Source of the DNA: Acholeplasmatales bacterium
Lineage (GTDB): Bacteria > Bacillota_I > Bacilli_A > Acholeplasmatales > Anaeroplasmataceae
DNA: 37,360 nucleotides
Reading direction: 5' to 3'
NCBI GenBank assembly: GCA_017441525.1
Contig: JAFRXJ010000047.1
Location: 1-37,360 of the forward strand
Part shown: positions 24,713 to 32,813 of the stretch, piece after piece
Layout: each line of letters starts with the position of its first letter
How positions within the stretch are numbered: the stretch's first letter is position 1
The notes under the pieces: model-generated
What the model was told of the DNA's origin: nothing
The model's database searches: none
The model's input: only the letters and a program-made list of their open reading frames with translations
Translations under genes and position numbers: made by a program

Positions 24713-26434
24713 TTATTGTAATTTTGGATCAGGTGTGTAATTAGTTTGAGCTGTGATATCCATGAATATAGGAATAACCATTGGCTTTCTATCAGTTCTT
24801 TGATAAATTACATCTGACAATTTTTCACTTAAAGAGTTTTTTAATTGGAATAGACTGACTTGTTTAACCTTTGCCATTTCTTCTAATAAATAATTCTTAG
24901 AATATTCAACAAAATCATGAGTTAATGCTTCACTATCTTTCATATAGATGAAACCACGTGAAACAACTTGAGGCTCAATTGGTATTGTTTTATTCTTTGT
25001 ATCAATAGTAATGATTAGGGCAAACATTCCATCATCAGATAATACTTTTCTTTCTCTTAAGATAGAAGAAGAAATATCTCCAACTCCAGTACCATCAATA
25101 TATACTTCACCAGCATGAACAGTACCAGCAACTCTCGCAGAATGGTCATTGATAGCTACTACATCACCATTTTCTAGAATAAATACATTATTCTTATCTA
25201 CTCCAGTTTCAACAGCTAAGTCTCCATGTACTCTTTGCATACGATATTCACCATGAATAGGAATAAAGTATTTTGGTTTTATTAATGTTAGCATTAATTT
25301 TAGTTCACCTTGAGAAGCATGTCCTGTAGTATGTGTATCTATAATAGGAGAATGTGTTACAACCTCGGCACCATGTTTAAATAGTAAGTTGATAGTTCTA
25401 TTAACTCCTTCTTGGTTTCCTGGAATAGGAGAAGAAGAGAAAATAATAGTATCAGAAGGAATAAGCTTTATAAGCTTATGGCTACCATTAGCAACTCTTG
25501 ATAAGGCAGCAAGTGGTTCACCTTGACTTCCTGTACATAAAAGACATAATTCTTCAGGTTTATAATTATTAATTTCTTCAGGTGTAATAATTGTTTCCTT
25601 AGGTGCTTTAATATAACCTACCTGTTGACCAACTTCAATTGTTTTTTCCATTGATCTACCAAATATTGCAACATGTCTTTTTGTTTCAACACAAGCTTCA
25701 ATAATTTGTTGAACTCTAAACATATTAGATGCGAAAGTAGCAACTATAATTCTTTCTTTTATCTTACTAAATAGATCCTTGATAGAAGCACCGATTTTTC
25801 TTTCTGAATCAGTAAATCCATCTCTTAAGGCATTAGTAGAATCTGAAAGAAGACATAGACAGCCTTCCTCACCTAGCTTAGATAATTTATCATATTCAGC
25901 AGCAGGTCCTACAGGTGTTAAATCAATCTTGAAATCTCCTGTATGCATAATTGTTCCAAGAGGAGTCTTGAAGCAAATTGCGAAAGAATCAGGAATTGAG
26001 TGATTTAATCTAATAAATGAAACTTCTACATCTTTGAATTTATAAATAAAGTGACTCTTAAATTCAACGATAGTAGTAGCTGATAATAATTCAGGATATT
26101 CTTCTAATTTATTTTCAATTAAATCAACAGTTACTCCGGCTGCATAAATTTTTGGTATTTTAACCTGTTTTAATAAAAATGGGATTCCACCAATATGATC
26201 TTCATGTCCGTGAGTAATAAAAAGACCCACAATTCTATGTTCATTTTCCTTTAAGTATGTGAAATCAGGTATAACGTAATCTACGCCTAATAAATGCTCG
26301 TCTGGGAATAGGATACCAGCATCAATAATAAATAGCTGCTCAAGGTAATCAATACAATACATATTTTTACCTACTTCACCTAAGCCTCCAAGAGCAAAAA
26401 TACCGATTTCGGAACGGCTTTTTATTTTGTCCAT
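24713..26434 (-). CDS. rnjA: Ribonuclease J (catalytically complete, J1-like)
   Basis: 573-aa cytosolic 5'-3' exonuclease/endonuclease of RNA decay and rRNA maturation. All metallo-beta-lactamase and beta-CASP motifs are intact: THGHEDHIGG (His75, His77, Asp79, His80), NHSIPDS (His145), HTGDFK (Asp167), SDSTNA, TGSQGEP, TTGHASQGE and IHGEYR. The start ATG (26432-26434) follows AAGGAGG. A TTGAAA-N18-TATAAT promoter lies upstream on the same strand. This is the active partner against which the degenerate paralogue at 12175-13890 should be compared; the two genes are 11 kb apart and in opposite orientation. Confidence 0.97.
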   Translation of the reverse strand: MDKIKSRSEIGIFALGGLGEVGKNMYCIDYLEQLFIIDAGILFPDEHLLGVDYVIPDFTYLKENEHRIVGLFITHGHEDHIGGIPFLLKQVKIPKIYAAGVTVDLIENKLEEYPELLSATTIVEFKSHFIYKFKDVEVSFIRLNHSIPDSFAICFKTPLGTIMHTGDFKIDLTPVGPAAEYDKLSKLGEEGCLCLLSDSTNALRDGFTDSERKIGASIKDLFSKIKERIIVATFASNMFRVQQIIEACVETKRHVAIFGRSMEKTIEVGQQVGYIKAPKETIITPEEINNYKPEELCLLCTGSQGEPLAALSRVANGSHKLIKLIPSDTIIFSSSPIPGNQEGVNRTINLLFKHGAEVVTHSPIIDTHTTGHASQGELKLMLTLIKPKYFIPIHGEYRMQRVHGDLAVETGVDKNNVFILENGDVVAINDHSARVAGTVHAGEVYIDGTGVGDISSSILRERKVLSDDGMFALIITIDTKNKTIPIEPQVVSRGFIYMKDSEALTHDFVEYSKNYLLEEMAKVKQVSLFQLKNSLSEKLSDVIYQRTDRKPMVIPIFMDITAQTNYTPDPKLQ

Positions 26435-26479
26435 TAGAAACCTCCTTAAATTGGTAAATAGTAATCTTATTTCATTGTA

Positions 26480-26509
26480 ATTATAATATAATTACCCAAG
26501 ATATTTCAA
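26480..26509 (-). promoter_or_regulatory. Promoter of rnjA
   Basis: On the minus strand TTGAAA (26509-26504), 18-base spacer, TATAAT (26485-26480). Confidence 0.55.
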
Positions 26510-26566
26510 GCGATTTATGAAATATAGTTAAATAATAACGATTTCATAGAAATTAAAATAAAATTA

Positions 26567-26575
26567 TGATATAAT
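26567..26575 (+). promoter_or_regulatory. Extended -10 promoter (TGATATAAT) of proS
   Basis: TGATATAAT; start expected near 26582. That leaves no leader for the ATG at 26585 and supports the ATG at 26606, which has AAAGGA 9 bases upstream. No T-box leader motif is seen. Confidence 0.6.
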
Positions 26576-26605
26576 TTTTTCTGTATGACGAAAGGAATTA
26601 ACAAT

Positions 26606-28312
26606 ATGAAAGCTACAAGAATGTTAATATCAACTCTTAAGGAAGCACCAAGTGAAGCAAAAATAGAATCTCATATTTTACTTTTACGTGCAGGAATGCT
26701 AAAAAATGAGGTTGCAGGTGTATATAATTACTTACCTATGGGTGTAAGAGTTTTAAATAAAATTGAAAATATTATTAGAGAAGAAATGGATAAATCTGGC
26801 TCTATAGAAATATTATGTAGTGCCCTTCAACCAAAAGAATTATGGGTTGAATCAGGTAGATGGATGAAATATGGTCCAGAGCTAATGAGATTAAAGGATA
26901 GACATGAAAGAGAATTCTGTTTAGGTCCTACTCATGAAGAAATATTTACTTCAATGGCTCGTGATTTAGTTAAATCATCTAAACAATTACCTATAACAAT
27001 GTATCAAATTCAAACTAAATATAGAGATGAATTTAGACCTAGATTTGGTTTAATGAGATCAAGAGAATTTATTATGAAGGATGCTTATTCATTTGATAAG
27101 GATGAGGCAGGACTTGAAAAATCATACCAAAATATGTATGACACATACACAAGAATATTTACACGTTTTGGCTTAAATTTCCAAGCAGTATTAGCTGATA
27201 CAGGAAATATTGGTGGAAATGGATCTCATCAATTTATGGCATTATCTGATATTGGTGAATCAGATATTGCATATTGTGAAGCTTGTAATTATGCTGCCGA
27301 TGTAGAAAAGGCTACTTCAAAGCTTGATACATTTGAAGGATTAGCTGAAGGAAAAGTAGAAAAGATTCATACTCCTAATGTTGGAACAATTGAAGAATTA
27401 GTTGATTTCTTTAAGTGTGATGCAAAGAATTTCGCAAAGACATTAATCTATCATGATTTTATGAATGAAAAATTCATTATAGCTGTAATTAGAGGAGATA
27501 GAGAAATCAATCTAGTTAAGTTAGTAAATGAATCTAATTCAAATGAAAACTATCTTAAGATGGCAACAGATGAAGAACTTGCTGAGTTAGGCTTTGTTAA
27601 AGGATTCTGTGGTCCTCAAGGAAAAGATAAATTTGATATTTATGTAGACTATGAAATAGCTGAAGCCAAATCATTATACACAGGAGCTAACGAAAAGGAT
27701 TACCATGTTAAGAATGTTAAATATGGTAGAGACTTTAATGGTAAGCTTTGTGATTTAAGAACAACAGTTGCTGGAGATTTATGTCCAGTATGTGGTAAGC
27801 CTTTAAAGATTAATAGAGGTATTGAGGTTGGTCAAATCTTTAAGCTTCAAACTAAATATTCAGAACCAATGAAGTGTACATATGTAGATGAAAAAGGAAA
27901 TAATGTTCCAATGGTTATGGGATGTTATGGAATCGGTGTTACAAGAACACTTCAATCAATTGTAGAACAATATCATGATGAATTTGGTATTAAGTGGCCA
28001 TTAAATGTCGCACCATATCATGCAGTTATTGTTCCTGTTAAATATGATGATCCAGCTCAAAAAGAATTAGCTGATAAATTACATGACACACTAGCTAATA
28101 ATGGAGTTGAGGTTGTATTAGATGATAGAGATGAAAGACCTGGATTTAAATTTAAGGACTGGGAACTAATTGGTCTTCCATATATTGTTACAGTTGGAAG
28201 AAGAGCGGCTGAAGGTATCGTTGAATTTAAAGATAGACAAACAATGGAAAAGGTTGAAATGTCATTTGATGATGCATTAAATAAAATTGTTAGTGCTGTA
28301 AAAAGCCTATAA
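26606..28312 (+). CDS. proS: Prolyl-tRNA synthetase (bacterial type, with editing domain)
   Basis: 568-aa class II synthetase that charges tRNA-Pro. Motif 1 (MGVRVLNKIENIIREEM), motif 2 (RDEFRPRFGLMRSREF) and motif 3 (GCYGIGVTRTL) are intact. Between motifs 2 and 3, about residues 220-385, lies the YbaK-like insertion domain that hydrolyses Ala-tRNA-Pro (KTLIYHD, AVIRGDREIN, GPQG). A C-terminal anticodon domain (DDRDERPGFKFKDWELIGLP) ends the protein. The length is normal for the prokaryotic-type enzyme. Start as explained at the promoter entry. Single-gene unit closed by a terminator. Confidence 0.97.
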   Translation: MKATRMLISTLKEAPSEAKIESHILLLRAGMLKNEVAGVYNYLPMGVRVLNKIENIIREEMDKSGSIEILCSALQPKELWVESGRWMKYGPELMRLKDRHEREFCLGPTHEEIFTSMARDLVKSSKQLPITMYQIQTKYRDEFRPRFGLMRSREFIMKDAYSFDKDEAGLEKSYQNMYDTYTRIFTRFGLNFQAVLADTGNIGGNGSHQFMALSDIGESDIAYCEACNYAADVEKATSKLDTFEGLAEGKVEKIHTPNVGTIEELVDFFKCDAKNFAKTLIYHDFMNEKFIIAVIRGDREINLVKLVNESNSNENYLKMATDEELAELGFVKGFCGPQGKDKFDIYVDYEIAEAKSLYTGANEKDYHVKNVKYGRDFNGKLCDLRTTVAGDLCPVCGKPLKINRGIEVGQIFKLQTKYSEPMKCTYVDEKGNNVPMVMGCYGIGVTRTLQSIVEQYHDEFGIKWPLNVAPYHAVIVPVKYDDPAQKELADKLHDTLANNGVEVVLDDRDERPGFKFKDWELIGLPYIVTVGRRAAEGIVEFKDRQTMEKVEMSFDDALNKIVSAVKSL

Positions 28313-28313
28313 G

Positions 28314-28336
28314 AAGCAGGAAAACCTGCTTTTTTA
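28314..28336 (+). terminator. Terminator after proS
   Basis: 7-bp stem AAGCAGG/CCTGCTT with AAAA loop and T run, starting 2 bases after the proS stop. Confidence 0.85.
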
Positions 28337-28346
28337 TTTTCTTTTA

Positions 28347-28376
28347 ACCGAATACATTTAAAAAAATACCGAATAC
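28347..28376 (+). promoter_or_regulatory. Putative LytTR operator: two direct repeats ACCGAATAC
   Basis: ACCGAATAC occurs at 28347-28355 and 28368-28376: 9-base identical repeats with a 12-base gap, a 21-base period placing both on one face of the helix. This is the geometry used by AgrA/LytTR-type DNA-binding domains, and a LytTR gene is encoded in the operon downstream. It ends 10 bases before the putative -35. Confidence 0.6.
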
Positions 28377-28386
28377 CTTATATCTA

Positions 28387-28414
28387 TTTACTTAATTTTT
28401 TATATTAATATAAT
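28387..28414 (+). promoter_or_regulatory. Promoter of the ABC-LytTR operon
   Basis: Weak -35 TTTACT (28387-28392), 16-base spacer, perfect TATAAT (28409-28414). A weak -35 next to upstream direct repeats fits an activator-dependent promoter. Confidence 0.5.
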
Positions 28415-28436
28415 CTAGGTGAATGGAGGTAAAAAT

Positions 28437-29171
28437 ATGGAAATTATTAAAATAAATGATTTATCAAAAGATTATAAAGATGTTAGAGCCTTAAATAATG
28501 TTAATTTAGCAATTGAAGAAGGTATGTTATATGGACTTTTAGGTGTTAATGGCGCTGGAAAAACAACATTAATTAAAATATTATCAGGCCTAACTTCTAA
28601 AACAAGTGGTGATGCCTCTATAAAAGGCTTCAATTTAAGCCAAATGGATGAGATTAAAAAGATTGTTGATATTTCACCACAAGAATCTGCGGTAGCCCTA
28701 AATTTAACTGTTAAAGAAAACCTAATATTCTTTCAAGAAATATATGATAAAAAAGATAAAGAATATCTAGAATTTATTATTAATTCATTAGGACTTAAGG
28801 AAGTAATGAATAGAAGGGCTAAAACATTATCAGGAGGTTATCAAAGAAGATTATCAATAGCGATAGGTTTAGTATCTAAACCAGAAATATTATTCTTAGA
28901 TGAACCAACCCTAGGTCTTGATGTTATATCAAGAAGAGAGCTTTGGAAAATAATAGAATATTTTAAAGGAAAAGTAACAATTATTTTAACTTCACATTAT
29001 TTAGAAGAAATAGAAGCCCTATGTGATAAAGTGGCTATAATGTCTAAAGGAAATGTATTATGTGAAGGAACTGTAGAAGAGATTAAAAATATTGCGAATG
29101 AAGATTCATTTGAAGAAGCATTTGTAAAAATTGTAGGAGGCCAAGATGAAAAAGACATTAATATTTATTAA
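28437..29171 (+). CDS. ABC exporter ATP-binding protein
   Basis: 244-aa nucleotide-binding subunit. Walker A GVNGAGKTT, Q-loop (SPQESA), signature LSGGYQRRLS, Walker B ILFLDEPTLGL and switch His in LTSHYLEE are all present; the CcmA/drug-exporter-like organisation resembles multidrug or lantibiotic immunity exporters. Start ATG 28437, 7 bases after GGAGG; an upstream GTG would overlap the expected transcription start. It overlaps the permease gene by 26 bases and is the first gene of a four-gene operon ending with a LytTR regulator and its DUF3021 membrane partner. The substrate is unknown; self-protection or export of a small peptide are possibilities. Confidence 0.93.
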   Translation: MEIIKINDLSKDYKDVRALNNVNLAIEEGMLYGLLGVNGAGKTTLIKILSGLTSKTSGDASIKGFNLSQMDEIKKIVDISPQESAVALNLTVKENLIFFQEIYDKKDKEYLEFIINSLGLKEVMNRRAKTLSGGYQRRLSIAIGLVSKPEILFLDEPTLGLDVISRRELWKIIEYFKGKVTIILTSHYLEEIEALCDKVAIMSKGNVLCEGTVEEIKNIANEDSFEEAFVKIVGGQDEKDINIY

Positions 29172-29946
29172 AAGAAACTTAATTGAAATGTCACGTGATC
29201 CACTATTATATATTTTCTGTGCTGGTTTCCCTATTTTAATGACATTGATGTTTCAAATTATTTTAAAATATTCTGGTGGAGAAACTCCAGTATTCGAGGT
29301 TAAAAGCTTAATACCAGGAATAATGATGTTTTCATATTCATTATTAATGTTAATGTCATCTCTTTTAGTATCTAAGGATAAGACATCAGCATTCTTAAAA
29401 AGATTATATACATCTCCAATGAAATCATATAATTATATTATTGGTTATTTTATTCCATTTTTAATCATTGGAATTATTCAATCTTTTATTTGTATTATTT
29501 TAGGATATATCTTTGGAAGTACTTCAGGTACAGGATTTACATCATTTCCTCAAGCATTACTATTAATTGTATCAATGTTACCAATAATGAGCTTTAATAT
29601 TCTTTTAGGAATATTACTTGGTACAATATTAAATGATAAATCAGCACCAGCCATTACATCAATTTTCATTTCATGTAGTGGTGTAGTTGGTGGAGCATGG
29701 ATGCCAATTGATACAATGGGTGATTTTGAAGCATTTGCCTCATATTTACCATTCTATCCTTCAGTTTATATTGGAAGAGTTATAACAGGTGCTTATCATA
29801 CTATTCCAGATGAATTAGGAAATAGAATTCAATATGCATTTAGTGATAGAGGTGTAGTATTTTTAGTAATTACATTTATATATTTATTGGTAAGCGTTGT
29901 ATCAGCTATAGTTGTTTTTAATAAAAAATTAAAGTCAGATAATTAA
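29146..29946 (+). CDS. ABC-2 type exporter permease
   Basis: 266-aa membrane subunit with six predicted helices in the ABC-2 pattern: an N-terminal helix after RNLIEMSRDPLLY, a large extracytoplasmic segment (GGETPVFEVKSLIPG), helices near SYSLLMLMSSLLV, PFLIIGIIQSFICIILGYIFG, LLLIVSMLPIMSFNILLGILLG, a GGAWMPIDTMG hairpin typical of ABC-2 permeases, and a last helix near the C-terminus. It overlaps the ATPase gene with AGGAGG inside it. LytTR follows after 35 bases. Confidence 0.92.
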   Translation: MKKTLIFIKRNLIEMSRDPLLYIFCAGFPILMTLMFQIILKYSGGETPVFEVKSLIPGIMMFSYSLLMLMSSLLVSKDKTSAFLKRLYTSPMKSYNYIIGYFIPFLIIGIIQSFICIILGYIFGSTSGTGFTSFPQALLLIVSMLPIMSFNILLGILLGTILNDKSAPAITSIFISCSGVVGGAWMPIDTMGDFEAFASYLPFYPSVYIGRVITGAYHTIPDELGNRIQYAFSDRGVVFLVITFIYLLVSVVSAIVVFNKKLKSDN

Positions 29947-29954
29947 AAATAGTA

Positions 29955-29983
29955 TATAATATAGGCTATGGAGGTGCCTATAT
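29955..29983 (+). promoter_or_regulatory. Ribosome-site hairpin (and possible -10) before the LytTR gene
   Basis: ATATAGGC (29959-29966) pairs with GCCTATAT (29976-29983), an 8-bp stem whose 9-base loop carries GGAGG and whose 3' arm includes the first two bases of the start codon. A TATAAT at 29955-29960 overlaps the 5' side and could be an internal promoter. Confidence 0.45.
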
Positions 29984-30416
29984 GAAATGCTATACATTTA
30001 TCGATAAAGATAATGAAGAAAAGGTATTAATATATGCTAGAGAGAAGAATGAATTAGTTAAAGATATTGAAGCATTAGTTAATTCATCCGCTATTTCACT
30101 TACAGGTATTAATGATAATCAAATAATAAAAATTAATCCATTAGATGTATGTTGTTTTATTAGTGAAAATAATAAAGTATTCGCACTTGTTGATGATAAT
30201 AAATATCAAATTAAACAAAGATTATATCAGCTAGAAGAAATGGATATTAATAAATATTTTATTAAAATAAATCAATCATGTTATGCCAATATTAAAAAGA
30301 TTCAATCATTTGAATCAACTATTGGTGGAGCATTAAAGGTTATATTTAAAAATAAATATATTGATTATATTTCTAGAAGAGAATTGAAAAATGTTAAAGA
30401 AAGGATGGGACTATAA
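29982..30416 (+). CDS. LytTR-domain transcriptional regulator
   Basis: 144-aa protein of the stand-alone LytTR type: a short N-terminal segment (about 1-45) instead of a receiver domain, then a LytTR DNA-binding domain (about 50-144) with the recognisable IIKINPLDVCCFISENNKVF, YLLEEMDINKYFIKINQSCYAN and SRRELKNVKERMG strands. No phosphoacceptor site exists, so control is expected through the membrane partner encoded next. In known LytTR regulatory systems the small membrane protein sequesters the LytTR factor, which otherwise activates its own operon. The direct repeats at 28347-28376 are the likely operator. Its start is held in a hairpin loop. Confidence 0.9.
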   Translation: MKCYTFIDKDNEEKVLIYAREKNELVKDIEALVNSSAISLTGINDNQIIKINPLDVCCFISENNKVFALVDDNKYQIKQRLYQLEEMDINKYFIKINQSCYANIKKIQSFESTIGGALKVIFKNKYIDYISRRELKNVKERMGL

Positions 30417-30418
30417 TT

Positions 30419-30865
30419 ATGAATATATATGTAAAAATGTTTTTGCATCGTGGTCTTATCTTTTCAGGATTAGGGCCAATAGTAGCTGGTATTATTTATT
30501 TAATGTTAGAGGCCTCAGGAACCAAACTTAATTTATCTGGGTTTGATGTATTTTTAGCAATACTTACAACATATATTATGGCATTTGTACAAGCAGGAAG
30601 TAGTGTATTTAACGCTATTGAAAAATGGGGTAAGGCTAAATCACTTTTATGTCAAATGTCATCAATTTATGTAATATATATTATTGGCTATTCAATTAAT
30701 CATTGGATTCCATTTAGATTAGATGTTATTTTAATTTTTACAATTTCATTTGTTACAATGTATTTAGCTGTTTGGTTTACTGTATATTTAATTACCAAAA
30801 AAGAATCTAAAAAGTTAAATGAAAAATTAAAATTTAAACAAGAAGAAATGAAAGACATCGCATGA
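30419..30865 (+). CDS. DUF3021 membrane protein, LytTR partner
   Basis: 148-aa protein with four predicted membrane helices (starting near GLIFSGLGPIVAGIIYLML, VFLAILTTYIMAFVQAGSS, SSIYVIYIIGYSIN and VILIFTISFVTMYLAVWF) and a lysine-rich cytosolic tail. It fits the DUF3021 family, which is regularly paired with a LytTR regulator and is thought to inhibit it at the membrane. The ATG lies two bases after the LytTR stop, and the TGA stop is inside the operon terminator. Confidence 0.85.
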   Translation: MNIYVKMFLHRGLIFSGLGPIVAGIIYLMLEASGTKLNLSGFDVFLAILTTYIMAFVQAGSSVFNAIEKWGKAKSLLCQMSSIYVIYIIGYSINHWIPFRLDVILIFTISFVTMYLAVWFTVYLITKKESKKLNEKLKFKQEEMKDIA

Positions 30866-30877
30866 TGTCTTTTTTCT
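30851..30877 (+). terminator. Terminator of the ABC-LytTR operon
   Basis: Perfect 9-bp stem AAAGACATC/GATGTCTTT with GCAT loop and T run; it includes the last codons and stop of the DUF3021 gene. Confidence 0.88.
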
Positions 30878-30889
30878 TATTTTGATTTA

Positions 30890-30918
30890 TTGAATTAGTT
30901 TTATTATTTTAATATAAT
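30890..30918 (+). promoter_or_regulatory. Promoter of the 139-aa gene and sirtuin
   Basis: TTGAAT (30890-30895), 17-base spacer, TATAAT (30913-30918). Confidence 0.7.
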
Positions 30919-30939
30919 AAAAATAAGGGAGCCGTTTAC

Positions 30940-31359
30940 ATGAAAACAAAGAACGATTTTATTAAATTAGTAGAGGGAAGAGACAGCCAATATAAAGATG
31001 TTTATCTTATATTTGGTTATAAAGAAGATGTTGTAAGAGATGAAGAATCTAAAATAAAAATAGGTGGTAAGACCTATAGTGAGGTTTCAACTATCACTTA
31101 TTTAAAAAGAGATTATACTCGTAAAAATTATGATAAGCTTGCCTCACTTCAAAAAGAATATTTTGAATTAAATAGAAGACAGCATGAAAAACCAAAGAAA
31201 ATGAATAAATTATTATTTTTCTTCTTATTTTTGTTAGGAATTATACCTGCGATTATATACGCATGTGTAGTTAAATCAAAAAAGAAGAAACACATAGATA
31301 ATAGTAAAAGAATGAATGAAATATTAGAAGAAGCTAAAAAATTATCAAGTGAAGAATAG
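30940..31359 (+). CDS. Hypothetical single-pass membrane protein
   Basis: Not recognised. 139-aa product with a soluble, charged N-terminal part of about 85 residues (beta-strand-like VYLIFGYKEDVVRDE and a Lys/Arg/Tyr-rich stretch), one hydrophobic helix (LLFFFLFLLGIIPAIIYACV) and a strongly basic tail ending in acidic residues. AGGGAG precedes ATG. It is 11 bases upstream of the sirtuin gene and probably cotranscribed with it. Confidence 0.7.
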   Translation: MKTKNDFIKLVEGRDSQYKDVYLIFGYKEDVVRDEESKIKIGGKTYSEVSTITYLKRDYTRKNYDKLASLQKEYFELNRRQHEKPKKMNKLLFFFLFLLGIIPAIIYACVVKSKKKKHIDNSKRMNEILEEAKKLSSEE

Positions 31360-31370
31360 AAGGTGTTATT

Positions 31371-32102
31371 TTGTCTAGTGAGATTGAAAGATTAAAAGAA
31401 GCAATAAAGGAATGTAATAAGATCGTTGTATTTTCTGGTGCAGGATTGTCTACTAACTCAGGTATTCCTGATTTTAGATCAGCAGATGGTCTATACAATC
31501 AAGAAACAAAAATTAATATTAGACCTGAAGAAATAATATCACATTCTTTCTTTGTATCTAATACAGATTATTTTTATGAATTCTATTTTGATAAAATGGT
31601 TTATAGAGATGCAAAACCTAATTTAGCACATAAATATTTTGCTAAACTAGAAAAGGAAGGAAAGATGTTAGCAGTAGTAACACAAAACATTGATAATTTG
31701 CATCAAGCTGCAGGAAGCAAGAAAGTAATTGAACTTCATGGCTCTGTTGAAAGAAATTATTGTATGAAATGTCATAAGTTTTATTCATTAGATGAAATAT
31801 ATAATGAAAAGCATCTAATACCTCACTGTAGCTGTGGAGGTATAATTAAACCAGATGTTGTATTATATGAAGAAAACCTTGATGACAAGGCAATCAATGG
31901 CGCAATAGATGCAATATCTAATGCTGATATGATGATAGTAGTAGGAACATCACTTACAGTATTTCCTGCCGCTGGATTTGTTAATTTCTTTAAAGGAAAA
32001 TACTTAGTTCTTTTAAATAAAACTGAAACAAGATATGATTCTATGGCAACTATTGTCATTCATGATGATATCAAGAATGTGATTGAAGGCTTAGAAAAAT
32101 AA
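31371..32102 (+). CDS. cobB: Sir2-type NAD-dependent protein deacylase
   Basis: 243-aa sirtuin that removes acetyl (or related acyl) groups from lysines using NAD. Motifs: FSGAGLSTNSGIPDFRS (21-37), TQNIDNLH (104-111), catalytic His123 in ELHGS, zinc ligands Cys131, Cys134, Cys153 and Cys155, and VGTSLTVFPAAG. The Ala-Tyr-x-x-Arg pair that marks desuccinylases is not obvious, so deacetylation is the better guess. Translation starts at TTG with AAGGTG 8 bases upstream, a weaker start than its neighbours. No acetyltransferase is adjacent. Confidence 0.93.
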   Translation: MSSEIERLKEAIKECNKIVVFSGAGLSTNSGIPDFRSADGLYNQETKINIRPEEIISHSFFVSNTDYFYEFYFDKMVYRDAKPNLAHKYFAKLEKEGKMLAVVTQNIDNLHQAAGSKKVIELHGSVERNYCMKCHKFYSLDEIYNEKHLIPHCSCGGIIKPDVVLYEENLDDKAINGAIDAISNADMMIVVGTSLTVFPAAGFVNFFKGKYLVLLNKTETRYDSMATIVIHDDIKNVIEGLEK

Positions 32103-32153
32103 AAAAACATATTTTACTTAAATATGAACAAATACATAAAAAAATAGTATAAA

Positions 32154-32192
32154 AATAGCACTTTATGGTATAATTAAGGTGCTATTTTTTAA
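32154..32192 (+). terminator. Terminator after the sirtuin gene, with a -10-like loop
   Basis: 12-bp stem (32154-32165 / 32175-32186, one G-U) followed by six T. The loop is TGGTATAAT, the same extended -10 sequence found at other promoters, so the element may serve as terminator, promoter or both. Confidence 0.7.
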
Positions 32193-32203
32193 TTTGCAAA
32201 GTG

Positions 32204-32233
32204 CCACTTGACAAAAAACCAACTGTCAATTGG
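32204..32233. promoter_or_regulatory. Inverted repeat upstream of the XRE regulator
   Basis: CCACTTGACA (32204-32213) and TGTCAATTGG (32224-32233), 10-base arms matching at 9 positions, 10-base gap, 20-base centre spacing. A natural candidate for the autoregulatory operator of the XRE protein encoded 62 bases downstream. TATAAT at 32257-32262 is the likely -10. Confidence 0.5.
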
Positions 32234-32294
32234 TGGTTTGAATTTACTTTTTTCAATATAATAAAGTCAGAAAACATAACAAGGGAGTGAAAAT

Positions 32295-32813
32295 ATGGGT
32301 ATAGGTCAAAACTTAATGACAGCCAGAAAGAAAAAAGGCTTGTCACAAGAGGATGTTGCCAACACATTAGGTGTTTCAAGGCAAAGCGTAAGCCTGTGGG
32401 AATGTGACCAAACAATACCTTCATTAGATAATTTGATTTCATTATCAAAATTATATAATACAAGTATTGATATTCTAACAGGACAAAAACCATTTGAAGA
32501 CGACAAAAATTCATTTTTAAATTCAAATGAGGATAAAGATTTACAAGAGGCAGCAATTATATCAAGTTATAAAAGATTACTCATTACTGCAATCTGTTTT
32601 GCAAGCTTTTCTTTATTCGTATTTTGGGTACCTGGTTTGGCAACAATTGTTACAGGATTAACAATTTTATTCTCTATATTATCAATGAGAAGAATTAAAA
32701 CAAATAAAAACCTATTAACATTAATAATAGGCATAACACTTTTTGTGGCAAGTATATTTTGTTATATCAATTTTCAAACCATAATTAATATGTTTGGGGA
32801 GGTATTTATATGA
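32295..32813 (+). CDS. XRE-family regulator with membrane helices
   Basis: 172-aa protein with an N-terminal Cro/C1-type helix-turn-helix (about 5-60; ARKKKGLSQEDVANTLGVSRQSVSLWE) joined by an acidic linker to three hydrophobic segments (ITAICFASFSLFVFWVPG, ATIVTGLTILFSILS, LLTLIIGITLFVASIF). It should be a membrane-tethered DNA-binding protein, perhaps sensing envelope state. Its TGA overlaps the ATG of the DUF4349 lipoprotein gene (ATGA), indicating a joint function. AAGGGAG precedes the start. Confidence 0.85.
   Translation: MGIGQNLMTARKKKGLSQEDVANTLGVSRQSVSLWECDQTIPSLDNLISLSKLYNTSIDILTGQKPFEDDKNSFLNSNEDKDLQEAAIISSYKRLLITAICFASFSLFVFWVPGLATIVTGLTILFSILSMRRIKTNKNLLTLIIGITLFVASIFCYINFQTIINMFGEVFI

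Noticed and set aside
26435..26605. T-box riboswitch before proS.
   Set aside because: The region is short, lacks the T-box core motif, and the promoter lies only about 30 bases before the start codon.
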